Positions 1 to 12,165 of a stretch of 64,000 nt of DNA are shown here, piece by piece. Every line of letters begins with the position of its first letter. The first letter of the stretch is position 1. The position numbers were made by a program, and so were the translations under genes. The notes under the pieces were generated by a model, which worked only from the letters and a program-made list of their open reading frames with translations, had not been told where the DNA came from and searched no databases. This DNA comes from Taxillus chinensis (Eukaryota > Streptophyta > Magnoliopsida > Santalales > Loranthaceae). The stretch lies in the NCBI GenBank assembly GCA_023512835.1, contig CM042084.1:49585609-49649608 (forward strand). The letters are read 5' to 3'.

Positions 1-2707
1 AAACGAGTTAAGTTAGATACAAATGAAACATATCTATGGCACGTGAGACTTGGACATATTAACCAAACTAGGATTCAAAGGTTAGTAAAGGATGGACTTC
101 GAATGGTTTAGAGGTAACTCCTTTACCCACATGTAAATCATGTTTGGAGGGTAAAATGACCAAGAGGTCTTTTCCTTCGAAAGGACATCGTGTTAATGAT
201 CTCCTAGAGCTAGTACATACGGATGTTTGTGGACCATTTAATGTACAAGCAAGAGGAGGTTATGAGTATTTCGTCACTTTTATTGACGATTTCTCTAGAT
301 ATGGATATGTTTACCTAATACACCGTAAGTCGGAGACTTTTGAAAAGTTCAAAGAATTTTGGATCGAGACGGAAAAGCAATTAGGTAAATCTATCAAGAT
401 GCTTCGATCGGATCGAGGTGGAGAGTACCTGGATAATGAGTTTAGGTCATATCTAACCGATAATGGGATATTGTCTCAACTCTCTGCACCTGGCACACCA
501 CAACAAAACGGTGTTGCAGAGAGGAGGAATAGGACAATGCTTGACATGATGAGATCAATGTTAAGTAGTTCATCATTGCCCAAATCGTTTTGGGGGTATG
601 CACTACAAACGTCTGTTTATTTGATAAACAGGGTACCTTCTAAATCCATACCTAAGACACCATTCGAATTATGGACAGGTCATAAACCAAGTTTAAGGCA
701 TATCCGAATTTGGGGGTATAGGGCTCATGTCAAAAGGGCTAAGGTGGATAAGTTGGATGCACGCACCGAGTTGTGCATTTTTGTAGGATATCCAAAAGAA
801 ACGAAAGGTGGTTTATTTTATAGTCGAAAGATAATAAAGTATTTGTATCGATAAATGCTAAATATCTTGAAGATGACCATATTAAAAATCACAAATCAGA
901 TCATCGAATAGAGTTGGATGAGATACCAGTTGATGAGATCGGTGGCCCAACTCAGGATCAACATGATGAGATCATTATTGATCAACCAATCATAAGAAAT
1001 GAGACCACAACATTGGAACAACATCCAGTTACTTTGCGTCGTAGTGGGAGGGTTGTTAGACAACCTGGACCGTTACATGGGAGTTGGAGATGCTCTAGTA
1101 GCTATCTCTCGATGATCATAAAGATGATCCCTTGACCCTGAGTGATGCACCGAATGATGTAGATTCCAAAGCATGGCAACAAGCAATGGATGCTTTGAAA
1201 TGAATTCAATGTATTCAAACCAAGTTTGGGAACTTGTGGATTTGCCCAAAGGGGTGAGACCAATTGGATGCAAATGGATTTATAAAAGGAAAAGAGGCGC
1301 GGATGGAAAAGTAGAGACTTTTAAAGCTAGGCTAGTAGCCAAGGGCTACACCCAGGAAAGAAGATATCGATTATGAGGAAACCTTCTCTCCGGTTGCCAT
1401 GCTCAAATCCATTCGCATCCTCCCCGTCTATAGCCGCACATCTCGATTATGAGATTTGGCAAATGGACGTGAAAACGGCATTCTTGAATGGTCGTTTGGA
1501 GGAGAGTATCTATATGATACAACTGAAGGATTCATTGCTAAAGGGCAACAACATAAAGTATGCAAGTTGCAGAGATCCATTTATGGACTCAAACAAGCCT
1601 CTAGGTCTTGGAACATTAGATTTGACGAGGTGGTCAAATCATTTGATTTCAAGCGAGCATAGACGAGCCATGCGTCTACAAAGAAGATAAAGGATGGAAA
1701 TGTGGTCTTTCTTATTCTTTATGTTGATGATATTCTTATCATTGGGAATGATATAGTATCATTGGAATCGGTCAAACAGTGGTTGACTAAACAATTCTAG
1801 ATGAAAGACTTGGGAGAAGCAAGCTATGTTCTTGGAATCCGTATTTACCGTGATAGGAAGAACAAGATGTTAGCATTATCCCAAGCCTCGTACATAGATA
1901 AAATACTTGAGAAGTATTGTATGCAAAATTCCAAAAAAGGGTCAACAACCCATGAGAAATGGAATTACGTTGTCTAAGGAAATGTCTCCCAAGACACAAG
2001 CAGAGATCGATAACATGCGAAAGATACCCTATGCTTCAAAGAGTTGGTAGTCTAATGTATGCTATGTTATGTACGAGACCGGATATTTGTTATGCGGTGG
2101 GAATTGTTAGTAGATATCAATCGAATCCGGGAATCAAACATTGGGAATCAGTTAAGCATATTCTTAAGTATCTTCGGAGAACTAGGAATTACATGCTCGT
2201 GTATTCAGGGTCAGATTTGACACCTGTGGGATACACCGATTCGATTTTCAATCGGATCCAGATTCGAGGAAATCAACCTCTGGCTCTGTGTTCACTTTGA
2301 ATGGTGGAGCTATAGTTTGGAGGAGTGTGAAACAATCTTGTGTTTCTGACTCTACTATGGAAGCCGAATATGTGGCGGCTTCGGAAGCTGTCAAAGAGGT
2401 TGTATGGCTCCGTAACTTCTTAAGGGATTTAGAGGTTATCCCTGACCTTGAGCAACCCATGACCATTTATTGTGACAATAGTGGTGCGGTTGCAAATAGT
2501 AAGGAACCAAGAAGCCATCAAAGGGGAAAACACATTGAACGGAAGTTTCACCTCATCAGAGACATTGTGGAGCGCGGTGACGTGTCAGTATGCAAGATAG
2601 CATCGGAGGACAACCCTGCTGATCCTTTTACAAAGACTCTTCCTTCTAGAGTTTTTGATGGACACCTTGAGAGGTTGGGAATTCGGGATATGACACAGTT
2701 GCTTTAA
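1..2707 (+). pseudogene. copia pol fragment (integrase, RT, RNase H), frameshifted
   Basis: A zinc-binding pre-integrase segment (WHVRLGH near 40, then CKSC near 135) leads into an integrase core open at 144-854 with HTDVCGP, SDRGGEY and NGVAERRNR, which carry the expected D, D and E residues. RT follows from about 1180 in pieces ([28 protein letters not shown]). The catalytic YVDD is intact at 1720-1731. RNase H is open at 2288-2707 (STMEAEYVAASEA, then YCDNSGAV) and ends at the stop before the polypurine tract. Several frame changes fall between about 1130 and 2290, with an in-frame stop near 1798, so no full polyprotein can be made. Confidence 0.88.
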
Positions 2708-2710
2708 TGC

Positions 2711-2721
2711 AAGTGGGAGAT
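2711..2721 (+). other. polypurine tract of Angela-like element
   Basis: AAGTGGGAGAT lies immediately before the LTR start TGTTGGG. It is the expected primer for plus-strand DNA synthesis in copia elements. Confidence 0.8.
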
Positions 2722-4542
2722 TGTTGGGATAGTGCTATATAAAGCAATGTGTAATCCTAATAATGTAAAGACTATTTCTGATTAATTGAAATATATTTTG
2801 TTTAAATATTTATTAGATTGCATTATTCTGCTTTCTTATGTGGCTGAGCATCATAACATCCCATTACTTATCAAAGTCTATTACTGGGTATGTGTGTAAC
2901 ACATACAATAGATCCACTAATTAGACTAAGTAAAAATTGGTTCACAATCGGTGAATGGAGTTTGGGATGCTCTGTTCGATAAGATTGTGGTGCGGACTAT
3001 TTCCATAGTGGGAGTGATCTAATCTAGGATCATTGTAAAGAGTTTACAAATAGTAGTGCCAGTATGTAATCATACATATTGAACAGGACCATGATAGAAT
3101 AAGTTCTTCAACTAATATCCGTTGCATTGTATGAAGAACTTTATATTTTATCGCTAGATGATCGATTTATGGATTAATCTTAATCCAGGACCGTTTGATT
3201 AACTCATGTCTATAATTTATGTCTTTTGACTTATTAATGAGTGAGAGGCTTAGTGCTTCAAATACCTCGATATCTTGGAGATATAATATTATAGATAGTG
3301 GGAGCGTCAAGTCGGTGCATGGAATCCACGCTTCGTTATACGAAGAGTAATGATATTCCCATGTTGTTTAATTCAGGATTCTTAGGTGAATCAAGCGCTT
3401 GTAATTATATTAGATATAATTTATTATAAATCCTAATTCATGATTGAATCATGAATAGGTCACCCATTAGAGAATTAATGGTAACACATGGATAAAGATA
3501 TAATTAGAGAGGTTGAACGGAATCTATTGATACTGTCTCTAATTATGAATATCATAGTGGAGGATCATATCACATGGAAATCAGTTATATCGATGGACAA
3601 ATAATTTATTATGGATTCTTGTAATCATATCTGCTTGATCTTAGAGTGCGATTTTAGTCCCTGATCGTGGCTCGGACTAAAACTAATAAATAATGATTTA
3701 ATTGATTAATGAGATTAATTAATTAAATATTATTTATTGGAGCTTCGATTAAGTGGGTCCATTTGGTCCCTCTTGCTAGCACCGTTTATTCTTGTATGGA
3801 GTCCTGGATCGTTGTGAGTTAATTCTCTGGTTGTGCTTAAGAGCTAATTAATTAACGTGTGTTAATATATATTTAAGAGTTAAATATATATCACATGATT
3901 ATTTATTTAATTAGATTAAATAAATAATAATAAATATTTTATCCATTTAATGTGATTAAATGAATAAATATATTATTTATTTATTTGATAAATAAATAAT
4001 ATTATATATTTATTTAATTAATTTGTTACGTAATAATTATATTATTTAAATAGTTTAAATAATATGTATTATTATTATTTAACTAAAGGGGCGTATGCGT
4101 AATAGCATAGGGGTAACCCTAGGTCTATAAATAGATGCATAGCCTCCTAGGTTAAAGTGTGGGTGCGTGTGCAATCATTGATGACCAAGAGAGAGAGAGA
4201 GACGGTGACGGCCAACCCTAGCAGAGGTGGTGTTCCTGTTCTTTGATCCAAGGGTGCCACACCCAGTACTCCTTGAGAAGGTGAATAGCAGAGAAGGCTA
4301 TTTGGTGGTTGAATCCAGGAGACTGCGAGGACGATCAAAGGCAGATCGTGAGTTCGTTCTTGGAGGGAAAAGAAGAGGGTTCTAGCTTTACCGTTCTTCA
4401 GGTTGGTTTCTTCTTTTCTCTCTTTGCAAAATTAAACGAATTGATTCATGTTTAGATCCTCTTTGTTTGTTTCTTTGGAATAAAATTTTTAAAATTCGTT
4501 TCATTGCGGTTAATCGTTAACCCCATTCCAAGTATTCCAACA
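2722..4542 (+). repeat. 3' LTR of Angela-like element (1821 bp)
   Basis: The LTR starts TGTTGGGAT after the polypurine tract and ends ATTCCAACA, giving TG...CA termini with matching inverted ends (TGTTGG/CCAACA). The downstream boundary is also set by the resumption of Tekay LTR sequence a few bases later. The interior is AT-rich, especially 3840-4080. A TATA box is at 4125-4133. The bases after the end (CCCAT, 4543-4547) are the likely target-site duplication, but the partner lies outside the window. Confidence 0.85.
4125..4133 (+). promoter_or_regulatory. TATA box in Angela-like LTR
   Basis: CTATAAATA in the 3' third of the LTR, where the U3 promoter of a long copia LTR is expected. The same motif occurs in the Tork LTRs of this window. 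Confidence 0.55.
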
Positions 4543-4726
4543 CCCATTTCACGTGCACCTCACATACACGTCCGTTTGGCCTGAAACTTGTGGTAGATAG
4601 AGGACATCATTCTAAGCATCTTTCCTTTTGCACGTGAATTCATTGGAGTCCATTCACTAGGTCAAAATCTAGAAAAACTCTACTCGAAGGCAAAAGCGTG
4701 ACTAACTCAAGGTACGGGTCCTTACA
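4543..4726 (-). repeat. fragment of Tekay-type LTR interrupted by the Angela-like insertion
   Basis: This stretch closely matches the outer ends of the two Tekay LTRs at about 53738-53915 and 61021-61200, including the terminus GGTACGGGTCCTTACA. On the minus strand it is the LTR start (TGTAAGGACC). The sequence after 4726 lacks the polypurine tract that follows 53915, so this is a solo LTR or a 5' LTR rather than a 3' LTR. The rest of the LTR should lie beyond the left window edge, on the other side of the Angela element. Confidence 0.85.
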
Positions 4727-5795
4727 TGCACTAACATCCAAGGTGTTTGTGGTTAACTTCTTACACACGGGTTACACACGGGTCATTACACCATCATCGA
4801 CGAGTGATTTGAAGCCACCTTGGAGGCCACCAACAAACATTTCTCTACCTTGGAGGCCATCCTACACAAACCGATAGAGCTCAAACAAAACCCTCCAAGC
4901 GTTCCATCGACCAAGGGAGGGGGTGGCGAATGAGCTTTGAGCTCCCTAGCAATCACGGTGGAAGCTCCTTGGTGATTACGATTGTGAATGAGCTCCTTGG
5001 CGACAATGACCAAGGGCAACGAGGGCCGGGAAGGGAATGCACTCGTAGCTTGACATGGTTAATATAAGTAGATCGAGAACCCACAAAAAAGGCACCAAGG
5101 GACCTCATCTTGGGCTTGTCTTCTCAGGCATCAAGTGAGGCGATAGCGACAGAGGTGGTTGGATCGAGGCTGAACAAAGTGGTGTTGATGGTTATGGACC
5201 GCCAAACGGACGACTTATCTCTGGTGGTGGCTACCTAACACCGCCCTGGGGCACGCGAACCACAGGAGAGCCCTAGCGTGGAGGGAGTACGACTAGCCAT
5301 CATGGGGCGAGAGGAGTTCGTGGGCTGGCGAAGGTGGACCTACCTATGGACCTAAGGAGGTCGACCCATCATGGAGTGCACAACATCCTAAGGAAGCATA
5401 GCAAGCAACCTCATTCCCTAGAGGACCAAACCCTGGATAGTCAAGATAATGACTAGGACAGAACGGTGGTGGATGGACAACACCATTTAGAGAGGCACTG
5501 AGGGTGGGGGAGGGCTGGCAGAGGGCTGCCACACTGCCTATGAGGGAGCTCAACCCTGGGCAAAGGAGAAGAGAGCGAACTCATTGAGAGGAAGGAGGCA
5601 TGGAGCATGAGGGTATGGCCCACTTCGGGGCCGGGCCTTGAGAGCAAGGGCTTGATGTGGGAAATGGTTCTTGGGCTGGCAATTTTGGGAAACGAGAAAG
5701 GAGAGAGCTAGAATGGGAGCAAGGCCTCTACGACACGCAATCAATACGGGCATCCTCTTTGGGGGCCAAATTCCAAGGTTTGTAAATTAAAAATG
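4727..5795. other. intergenic stretch, no gene recognised
   Basis: The sequence is moderately GC-rich from about 4980 to 5760. Short open frames on the minus strand at 5344-5753 are low-complexity and show no family motif. The stretch sits between the Tekay LTR fragment and a gypsy relic and may be untranslated sequence of one of them, but nothing here supports a call. Confidence 0.4.
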
Positions 5796-7072
5796 GCCAT
5801 ATTGAAAGGGGCGATTGTGCATGAATTATTATATATGGTGGAATGCTATTTCACCAGATAATGAAAGATTGACTACAATGGGTGTTTATTTAGAAGGGAA
5901 GGCGCTAGCATGGTTCTAATGGGGCGAATGGACTATAATTCTGCAAGGAAATCCAAGTTTAAGCGATACTTTAGTATCGCTCAAAAAATATGGCAAAGGC
6001 GATTCAATATATAAGGGCAGGATTCTTCGTGGAGTTGAGCATTCTTAAAGGGACACCCACCAAATCACATGGGGTGATCCAAAGACCAGTTCAACAATTG
6101 TTACACCCCTTTGAGGGGATTTTTCAAATGGCTACAAGTCAACCCCACGGCAAGATCTCAAGCATGCAATCGTGCATAAAGATGGAGCCTCTCCCGTGAG
6201 TGTTCGCCCGTACCATTACCTCCAGATACAAAAGGATGAGATTGAGGAATTAGTCATGGACATATTGAAGGATGGAATTATCAAACCAAGCGTGAGTCCA
6301 TTTTCAAGTCCAATTTTATTGGTAAAGAAAAAATATGACGGTTGGCATTTTTGCATCGATTATCATGCCTTGAATAAGTCGACAATGTTGGATAAATTCC
6401 CGATTCCGGTGATTGACTAGTTATTGGATGAGTTACATGGTACGACAATCGTTTACTAAAATTGACTTAAAATCAGGATATCATCAGCTCTGTATGCAGA
6501 AGGATGTGGCCAAAATTGTGCGTCGGACTCATGGACATTATGAATTCTTGGTCATATCATTTGTCCTTACTAATGCTCTAGCTATCTTTCAATCTCTGAT
6601 AAATATGGTCTTTCAACCGTACCTGCGGATGTTCGTTTTGGCTTTCTTTGACGACATCCTAGTCTATAGTCGTTCCTTGAGGGAACATGTGAGGCCTTTG
6701 AAACTGATATTGGAGGAGTTAAGTGAACACTAATTGTACGTGAACCGCAGCGTGGAGACCAACCTGCGTTGTTTCATGTCTGATGCTCCAAAATAATAGG
6801 CACAGTGGTTGGCATGGGCAGAGTATTGATATAATACTTTGTACCATACTACTTCAAAAACAACTACTTCTAAGATCCTATATGGGTGGGATCCTCTGCA
6901 TCTCGTACATTATGGGCATCCTACATTGACTGAGGATATGGAGATTGTGTTGGAGCTCGCTTCCCTGGAAGGCGAGTGCCCAACTTTGATGGGCCCACCG
7001 GGCATGAAGGAGGTGCTGATTCGGTGGAAAGATTTACTCGACTATGAAGCAACATCAAACCGCTTGATGTGA
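5796..7072 (+). pseudogene. decayed Ty3/gypsy gag-pol relic
   Basis: A Gag remnant at about 5820-5925 has the pattern of a growing-helix segment ending EGKALAWF and then a stop. RT follows in two frames. 6172-6420 holds DGIIKPSVSPFSSPILLVKK and a CIDY block, and 6413-6733 holds KIDLKSGYHQL and an intact FFDDILVYS active site. The RT then stops and most of RNase H and integrase is missing. 6839-7072 reads as the extreme C-terminus of integrase (YHTTSKTT...ILYGWDP) joined to a chromodomain-like tail (EVLIRWKDLLDYEAT). It is a chromovirus-type copy with large internal deletions. Confidence 0.8.
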
Positions 7073-7123
7073 ACGACAGGCAATTCCTCTTGTGGACAAG
7101 GTGTCTTCATGGGAGGAGAGTAA

Positions 7124-7330
7124 TGTTGAGTTCTCTTTTTATTATTATGAATTTGAATTTAAGAGCTTTTTATTTATTTTGTGTGAGTTTGAATTTGGGA
7201 GTTTTTATTTGGGTTTGAATTTGGAAATTTTTATTTGAGTTATTTATTGTGTTTGAATTTGAAGGTTATTTATTTATTGTGTGTGAATTTGAAATTGGAG
7301 ACTTGACTATAAAAAGGATATCAAGGTGTG
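7124..7330 (+). repeat. probable LTR remnant of the gypsy relic
   Basis: A purine-rich run (GGGAGGAGAG, 7111-7120) directly precedes TGTTGAG at 7124, as expected for polypurine tract and LTR start. The following 200 bp are rich in repeats of TTTGAATTTG and carry a TATA-like CTATAAAAAGG near 7309. The end of the LTR is not clear, and no second copy is visible. Confidence 0.4.
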
Positions 7331-7479
7331 AGTGAGGATATGCTTGATTTTGGAAAAAATCCAATTAGAAGGATATTGTATTGGGAAAAACGACTGGCTC
7401 TCGAATTACAGACCAATTACTCTATTTTATTTTATATTTTGTCTACCAATAAAATCACTATTGCTCAGGTTCCTATCAG

Positions 7480-7915
7480 ATTATCTGTTGGTTGTAAATG
7501 GGTATATACACAAAACGTTCGCCTGGATGGTTCTCGCGATAGGCTCATCTTGTTGCCAAGGTACATGCTTTAACTTATGTTGTTGATACTCCTCCATAGC
7601 TAAAATGGCATCTATTTGCCTACTTTTTGGCTGCCACTCATCATTAGTCCTTCAATCATTCGGATGTTAAGAGGAAATGTTATCACGGTAATTTGAATGG
7701 GGAAGTATATATGGAGCAACTATCTGATTTTGTTGCTCAAAGGGAGTCTCCAATAGGTTGTTTGCACAAATCTTTATATGGCCTCAAACATTCTCATAAT
7801 TGGTTTAGTCATTTTACTACAATTGCATTGGAGTTTGGTTTGCAAAAATGTAAATGAACATGCAATGTTTTATTATCATTCTTATCTTGGGAGCATTATA
7901 CTTGTGGTACCATCA
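7480..7915 (+). pseudogene. copia reverse transcriptase relic
   Basis: GCKWVYT at about 7488 marks the start of a copia RT. After a frame change, the block NGEVYMEQLSDFVAQ (about 7696-7740) and SLYGLKHS (about 7770) follow, then a segment like the region just before the YVDD motif, where the similarity ends. Several stops and frameshifts are present and no RNase H remains. It is an old fragment of a different copia lineage from the Angela and Tork elements here. Confidence 0.65.
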
Positions 7916-8623
7916 CATTCACATATGTCATGAGGAAAAAGAGAGAAGTTCCACAGGCAAACCTTGAAAAACCCCCTGAGCCAGCACTAACTTTATCAGC
8001 AATAATTCCAGAGCATATCAGTAGAATCTTCGAATTGGATTTTGGAATACATATCCGACGTTCAAGGATTAACCCACCCCCTATATCACCTTCTAATTTT
8101 AGAGATTCCTCTTCCCCGCTATGCTCAAAAATCCGCCTATTATGGATGAAGTATCAAAGTTAAAATCAAAATTCCAAAATAGCACAAATTCAAAGGTAAA
8201 CCCATCTTACAATAATCCAATAAAAATTAAGTAGCCCATAAGAAAGTTTGAGAAGTCAAAAAACTACAAGAGAAGTATTATTTAGCATCAGGTATGTTCT
8301 ATTCAACTGTACACTTTAGACGTAGGATACTAGATCACAGCATATTTATCACTTTTTCCTTCTCTGTCATGTTTGTTATTTGAATTAAGTACAGATTAGT
8401 CCTGAATTAGTAGATATAGTACAAGAGAAACTATATTATGTGGAGACGGATGATGGAACTGGAAGAAACTATAAGTATGTTTCCTGATGTATAAATCAGG
8501 CCCAAAAACAAAAACCAAGAATGGAAACCGAGGGTGGAGTAATATTTTGCAGGAGTTAAGGTTGTTTTCATGAGGGCAGGCCCTTTCAGTATGCACAACA
8601 GCTTATAGAAAGAATGGAGATGC
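7916..8623. other. downstream flank of the GH31 gene, nothing recognised
   Basis: A short open frame at 7930-8163 has no recognisable motif. This stretch lies 3' of the terminal GH31 exon on the minus strand, so it should include that gene's 3' UTR and polyadenylation region. I could not place a specific signal with confidence. Confidence 0.35.
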
Positions 8624-8730
8624 TCACTCTATGACATTGTATTCCTCAGAACATCCAGCAGACCGATACTCAATTCCACTAAACTCTTCATAACCATCAA
8701 CTTCAACCCGACTATGAAGCCATTGAGTTC
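8624..8730 (-). CDS. HGL1: GH31 gene terminal exon H
   Basis: 107 bp. The acceptor is TTACTGCAG. It reads TQWLHSRVEVDGYEEFSGIE, then YRSAGCSEEYNVIE and a TGA stop at 8624-8626. It is the end of the GH31 C-terminal beta domain. Its phase fits exon G exactly, although the two are separated by a retrotransposon-filled intron. Confidence 0.87.
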
Positions 8731-8842
8731 CTGCAGTAATGTAAACAGAAGAATGAGGTCAATTATCAAAAGGATGCAAGTCATATTCCCAAAGATGAGT
8801 GGCTACAATTGAGATTTAAGACACTACAAATGAGGGAAGGGA

Positions 8843-9152
8843 CCCCATAAGTTTCTTATCATTCAACGTAGTATAATAACATTTCTTAATAATTATTAAG
8901 TTTAAACGAAAATATGTAACCAAAAGAAAATAAGGAATTTTCGAGTTCCATGCTTTCTCCATGCATGCAAAGAATCATATCTAATTGTTTATTTTTTCCC
9001 CATAAGTTGCTTATCATTCAACGTAGTATAATAACATTTCTTAATAATTATTAAGTTTAAACAAAAATAATTAACCAAAAGAAAATAAGGAATTTTCGAG
9101 TTCCATGCTTTCCCCATGCATGCAAGGAATCATATCTAATTGTTTATTTTTT
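8843..9152. repeat. 155-bp direct tandem duplication
   Basis: Two adjacent copies (8843-8997 and 8998-9152) begin CCCCATAAGTT and end near TTGTTTATTTTTT. They differ at only a few positions. There is no coding potential, and they lie inside the last GH31 intron. Confidence 0.85.
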
Positions 9153-10082
9153 TCGCTATTAGTCATTTAGTATGAGGTGCAACTGTGTGGAAATTAATCC
9201 CATCAAGCTTTGGAACGTATAAATAAAGGGAATAATCCTCCTAACACAGCCCAAACTCATGTTGTTAAATATGTCACATCTCCAACCTCAAAAGGCTAAT
9301 TCCTCTATATCTAGGAAAATACAGTAAATGTTTTTTGACTTGATGCTGACCGACCATGAAAAATCTTCACAAATGGTATTTATAGAAACATATTTTATGG
9401 TATCATTTTGCTTAATTTTCATATCTACTTGAGTGCTTTTACACTGGTAATTTTAGCTGAATTTGCTTCCAATTTTTTAGTATTTGGATGCAATTTTAAT
9501 CAAAGCAGGTCAAAGGCTGCAGTTCACTCTAAGATAACACTAACTCAAGTCAACGCAAGTCAAAACCAAAAAGTCAATAATCAACCGAAATCAATGGACA
9601 AAAGGAGTTCTGGACTAATAAAGTTCAAAATTCAAGATAAGAGTTTGTCCGCAATAGTAGTGAAGATGCCTTGATTTGAAATCCTAATCTGAAAAATGTT
9701 TGGATTTGCATGAAAGAAGTTGTCCAAATCTAGAAGGTGTTCATATTAGCACCGGAGGGGCTGTTCGTATTAGCATGCAAGAAGTTGTCGAGATTATGAA
9801 GACTGTCCAATGGCCAGATCTCGACGACATCCGCATTTGAAGAAGATTTCCATATCAGCTTCTCTTCTGAATTCGAATAGTATTGTAATTGTAATAGATT
9901 AATTAGTGGGATTAAAATATTTAGTAGAATAATTAGTGAAAATTAAGGATATGATATAATTATGATTGATTATGATTGATATTCTAATTATATATTACCA
10001 TAGATATACAAATATGTATTAATATATTGTACTATTATATAAAAATATATCAACAAAGATATTAGTTTATTTCTCCGTATTA
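9153..10082. other. intronic stretch, no gene; right end probably LTR of a copia relic
   Basis: AT-rich sequence with no recognisable coding motif. The last few hundred bases before the primer-binding site at 10083 should be the tail of a copia LTR, but its start could not be set because no second copy is in the window. Confidence 0.35.
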
Positions 10083-10094
10083 TGGTATCAGAGC
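10083..10094 (+). other. copia primer-binding site (initiator tRNA-Met)
   Basis: TGGTATCAGAGC, the standard complement of the 3' end of initiator tRNA-Met used by plant copia elements. Confidence 0.7.
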
Positions 10095-11150
10095 ATTTAT
10101 TATCGACAAAGCCTCTATCGTATTAAAATAAAATCATTTCTTTCAATTCTTGTCGAACCTCTACCCTGTGTCAACAACGCTGACTACAACGTCACACGAC
10201 ACCGACTATGACGTCCCTGCCCGAAACTGACTTTAACAACTTTGGCCTCGACACCTCTGCGCGACGTTCTCGATTTCTTTGACATCCCTCATAGAATTAT
10301 TTTTCCCACAAGTCCATGTTTTCAATTGACCCTAGAATTTTTGGTAATACTTACTTTGTCCGTTCGCCCACATGTCACTAAATTAGATCATCGGTCGTCG
10401 AAGAGTATTTTTTTTGAATATCCTCGTTTTCGAAAAGGGTATCATTGTTATTGTATTAATCTTAACAAACATTTTATTTCTATTGATGTTACTTTCATGG
10501 AAGATGTACCATATTTTCTGTCTTCTCCACCTCTCACAAATGAGGGGGAGGATAATGATGATTATGATGATTTATTTGTGTATTCTACCACACCTTCGCG
10601 GCTATCCTGCATCCCGTTCGTCCTGCCACTCAAAAATATTCTATTACTAAAGTAAATTCTAGGCGCCGATCTCTTGATTCATGTTCTGTACCAAATTCTT
10701 TGCCCTCAGATCCCATCCCAAATGACGATCTTCGTATTACTTTACGTAAAGGTAAACGCAATTGCACTTTTCCTATTTCATCTTTTGTTTTTTTACAATT
10801 GGTTGTCTTCTTTTTTTTCGTTCTTCTGTTACGTCTCTCGATTCTACTAGTGTGCCGAAAACTGTTCGTGAAACCCTCTCTCACTCTAGTTGGCGCCAAG
10901 TAATGCTTGATGAAATGCAGACTTTAGATGAAAATGATACTTGGGACTTTGAGCATTTTATCTCTTAAGTACTTTCTTCATACTCAATTTCACATAAAGG
11001 ACTTAGGGTTGCTCAAATATTTCTTGTGTTGAAGTTACAAGAAGTAGACATGCTATCTTTCTCTTTCAATGGAAATATGTCCTTGATTTATTAACCGAGA
11101 CAGCAAAATTGAGAGCGAAGCCTTGTAGTGCTCTAATGATCCGTGGTTTA
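10083..11150 (+). pseudogene. copia relic with internal deletions
   Basis: After the primer-binding site, gag and most of integrase are missing. 10360-10530 reads as the integrase C-terminal end (RPHVTKLDHRSSKSIFFEYP, then RKGYHCYC and DVTFMED). 10880-10955 resembles the linker into RT (SHSSWRQVMLDEMQTLDEND). 10965-11130 jumps to the RT segment after the active site (HIKDLGLLKYFL and DLLTETAKLRAKPCS). Only joints between conserved blocks remain, which indicates several deletions. Confidence 0.7.
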
Positions 11151-11706
11151 AGAGGCCAAAAAGATCCGTACAATGGAACCCTAGCGGTCCTTATATAGGC
11201 TTCCCATCTCTCTTCCTATCCTATCCTTGCTTTCCATGGCCGAAGTACCCAAATGCCTCTCCAAGATGCTAAATTACATGAAACACCGACTTCGGGGTAA
11301 AACTGGGTTAAAGGGTCAAGTGAAAGTGATCGAGGGAAGGGATTGGTTTGGTCGACCAAACTTTTGAAGTGATTCCAGTGGCCTTTGAGATTTCAATCAA
11401 CCATTCTCAATCGACCATCCTTTAGTAGACCAGAAATTCGAGGGAGCAAAACACTTTTGAACGACAACGCTGGTTAGTCAAGCTTTAATCCACATCTTTT
11501 GGTCGACCACAGCTTGTATTCTTCAATTCCTCGTGCTCTTTTGCTCCATAGGGTCCATAACATTGCAGTCTTCCTGAAAATTGCATTAAAATACTACAAA
11601 AAATCTACAAACTCCAAAAAGAACGCCAAAGGCTGTTATAACACAAAAGTAATGCAATTATATCTAAAGTGGGTGAAAAGACATAAACATTACGAAACAC
11701 ACCCAT
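11151..11706. other. intronic stretch, no gene
   Basis: No recognisable coding or structural feature. A 69-codon open frame at 11499-11708 has no family motif. This is the pre-insertion host (intron) sequence left of the Tork-like element. Confidence 0.4.
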
Positions 11707-11711
11707 AAATA
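11707..11711. repeat. target-site duplication AAATA (left)
   Basis: AAATA directly before the LTR start is repeated exactly at 16733-16737 after the right LTR. Confidence 0.9.
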
Positions 11712-12148
11712 TGTCAAATAATGCAGCCATTCAAAATTAGTGGGCAAAAAAAAAAAAAAAGAAAGAAGGTTAGAATTTGCTTCAAAAATGGTGGCTGAAG
11801 TGAGCAATTTGAATACAAATTGCTATGTTTTGTCAACATAGGGGTGCTAGAAAAAGCCTATAAATAGGTACCCCCTTTGGCATTGTAATCCCATCCCAAG
11901 CCTCTCAATTGTATGGGAATTTGAGAGAGAAAGAGAGAGAGAGCTAAGTGAGAGTTAGAGAATTATCAAATTGATAATTTCTCGGGTGTATTTGGGTATT
12001 GGGATCGAGTGTTTGTAAACACAGTGTATTTTTCTCCCCATAGTGAAAATACTGCAGTAGCTCCGTGGACGTAGGGAATTTCCCGAACCACGTAAAATTC
12101 TCGGTGTGCCATTTTTATTTCCTCCTATTTCCGGATTTCCTCCCAACA
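11712..12148 (+). repeat. 5' LTR of Tork-like element
   Basis: Starts TGTCAAATAATG and ends CCTCCCAACA. It carries a poly-A run at about 11746-11760, a TATA box (CTATAAATA, 11859-11867), and a GA-rich tract after it that is likely the transcript leader. The copy at 16299 is nearly identical. Confidence 0.95.
11859..11867 (+). promoter_or_regulatory. TATA box of Tork-like 5' LTR
   Basis: CTATAAATAGG context, about 150 bp into a 437-bp LTR. The same motif is at 16442-16450 in the 3' LTR. Transcription would run antisense to the GH31 gene. Confidence 0.65.
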
Positions 12149-12150
12149 AC

Positions 12151-12165
12151 TGGTATCAGAGCTCC
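12151..12165 (+). other. primer-binding site of Tork-like element
   Basis: TGGTATCAGAGCTCC two bases after the LTR end, complementary to initiator tRNA-Met. Confidence 0.9.

Larger units (their letters stand above)
1..4542 (+). mobile_element. Ty1/copia element, Angela-like, 5'-truncated by window edge
   Basis: The internal region runs from the end of the gag-pre-integrase domain to RNase H, then a polypurine tract and a 1.8-kb 3' LTR. The order integrase, RT, RNase H is that of Ty1/copia. The long LTR beginning TGTTGGG and the integrase style (HTDVCGP, then LRSDRGGEY) suggest the Angela/BARE lineage. The 5' LTR and gag lie outside the window. The element ends at 4542, directly against a fragment of a Tekay-type LTR, so it is inserted in that older repeat. 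Confidence 0.88.

Noticed and set aside
5344..5753. Overlapping minus-strand frames in a GC-rich stretch
   Set aside because: Low-complexity translation in several frames at once, no domain recognised.
10081..10110. tRNA gene suggested by TGGTATCAGAGC
   Set aside because: It is a tRNA-complementary primer-binding site; no cloverleaf can be formed around it. The same holds for 12151, 45377 and 63918.
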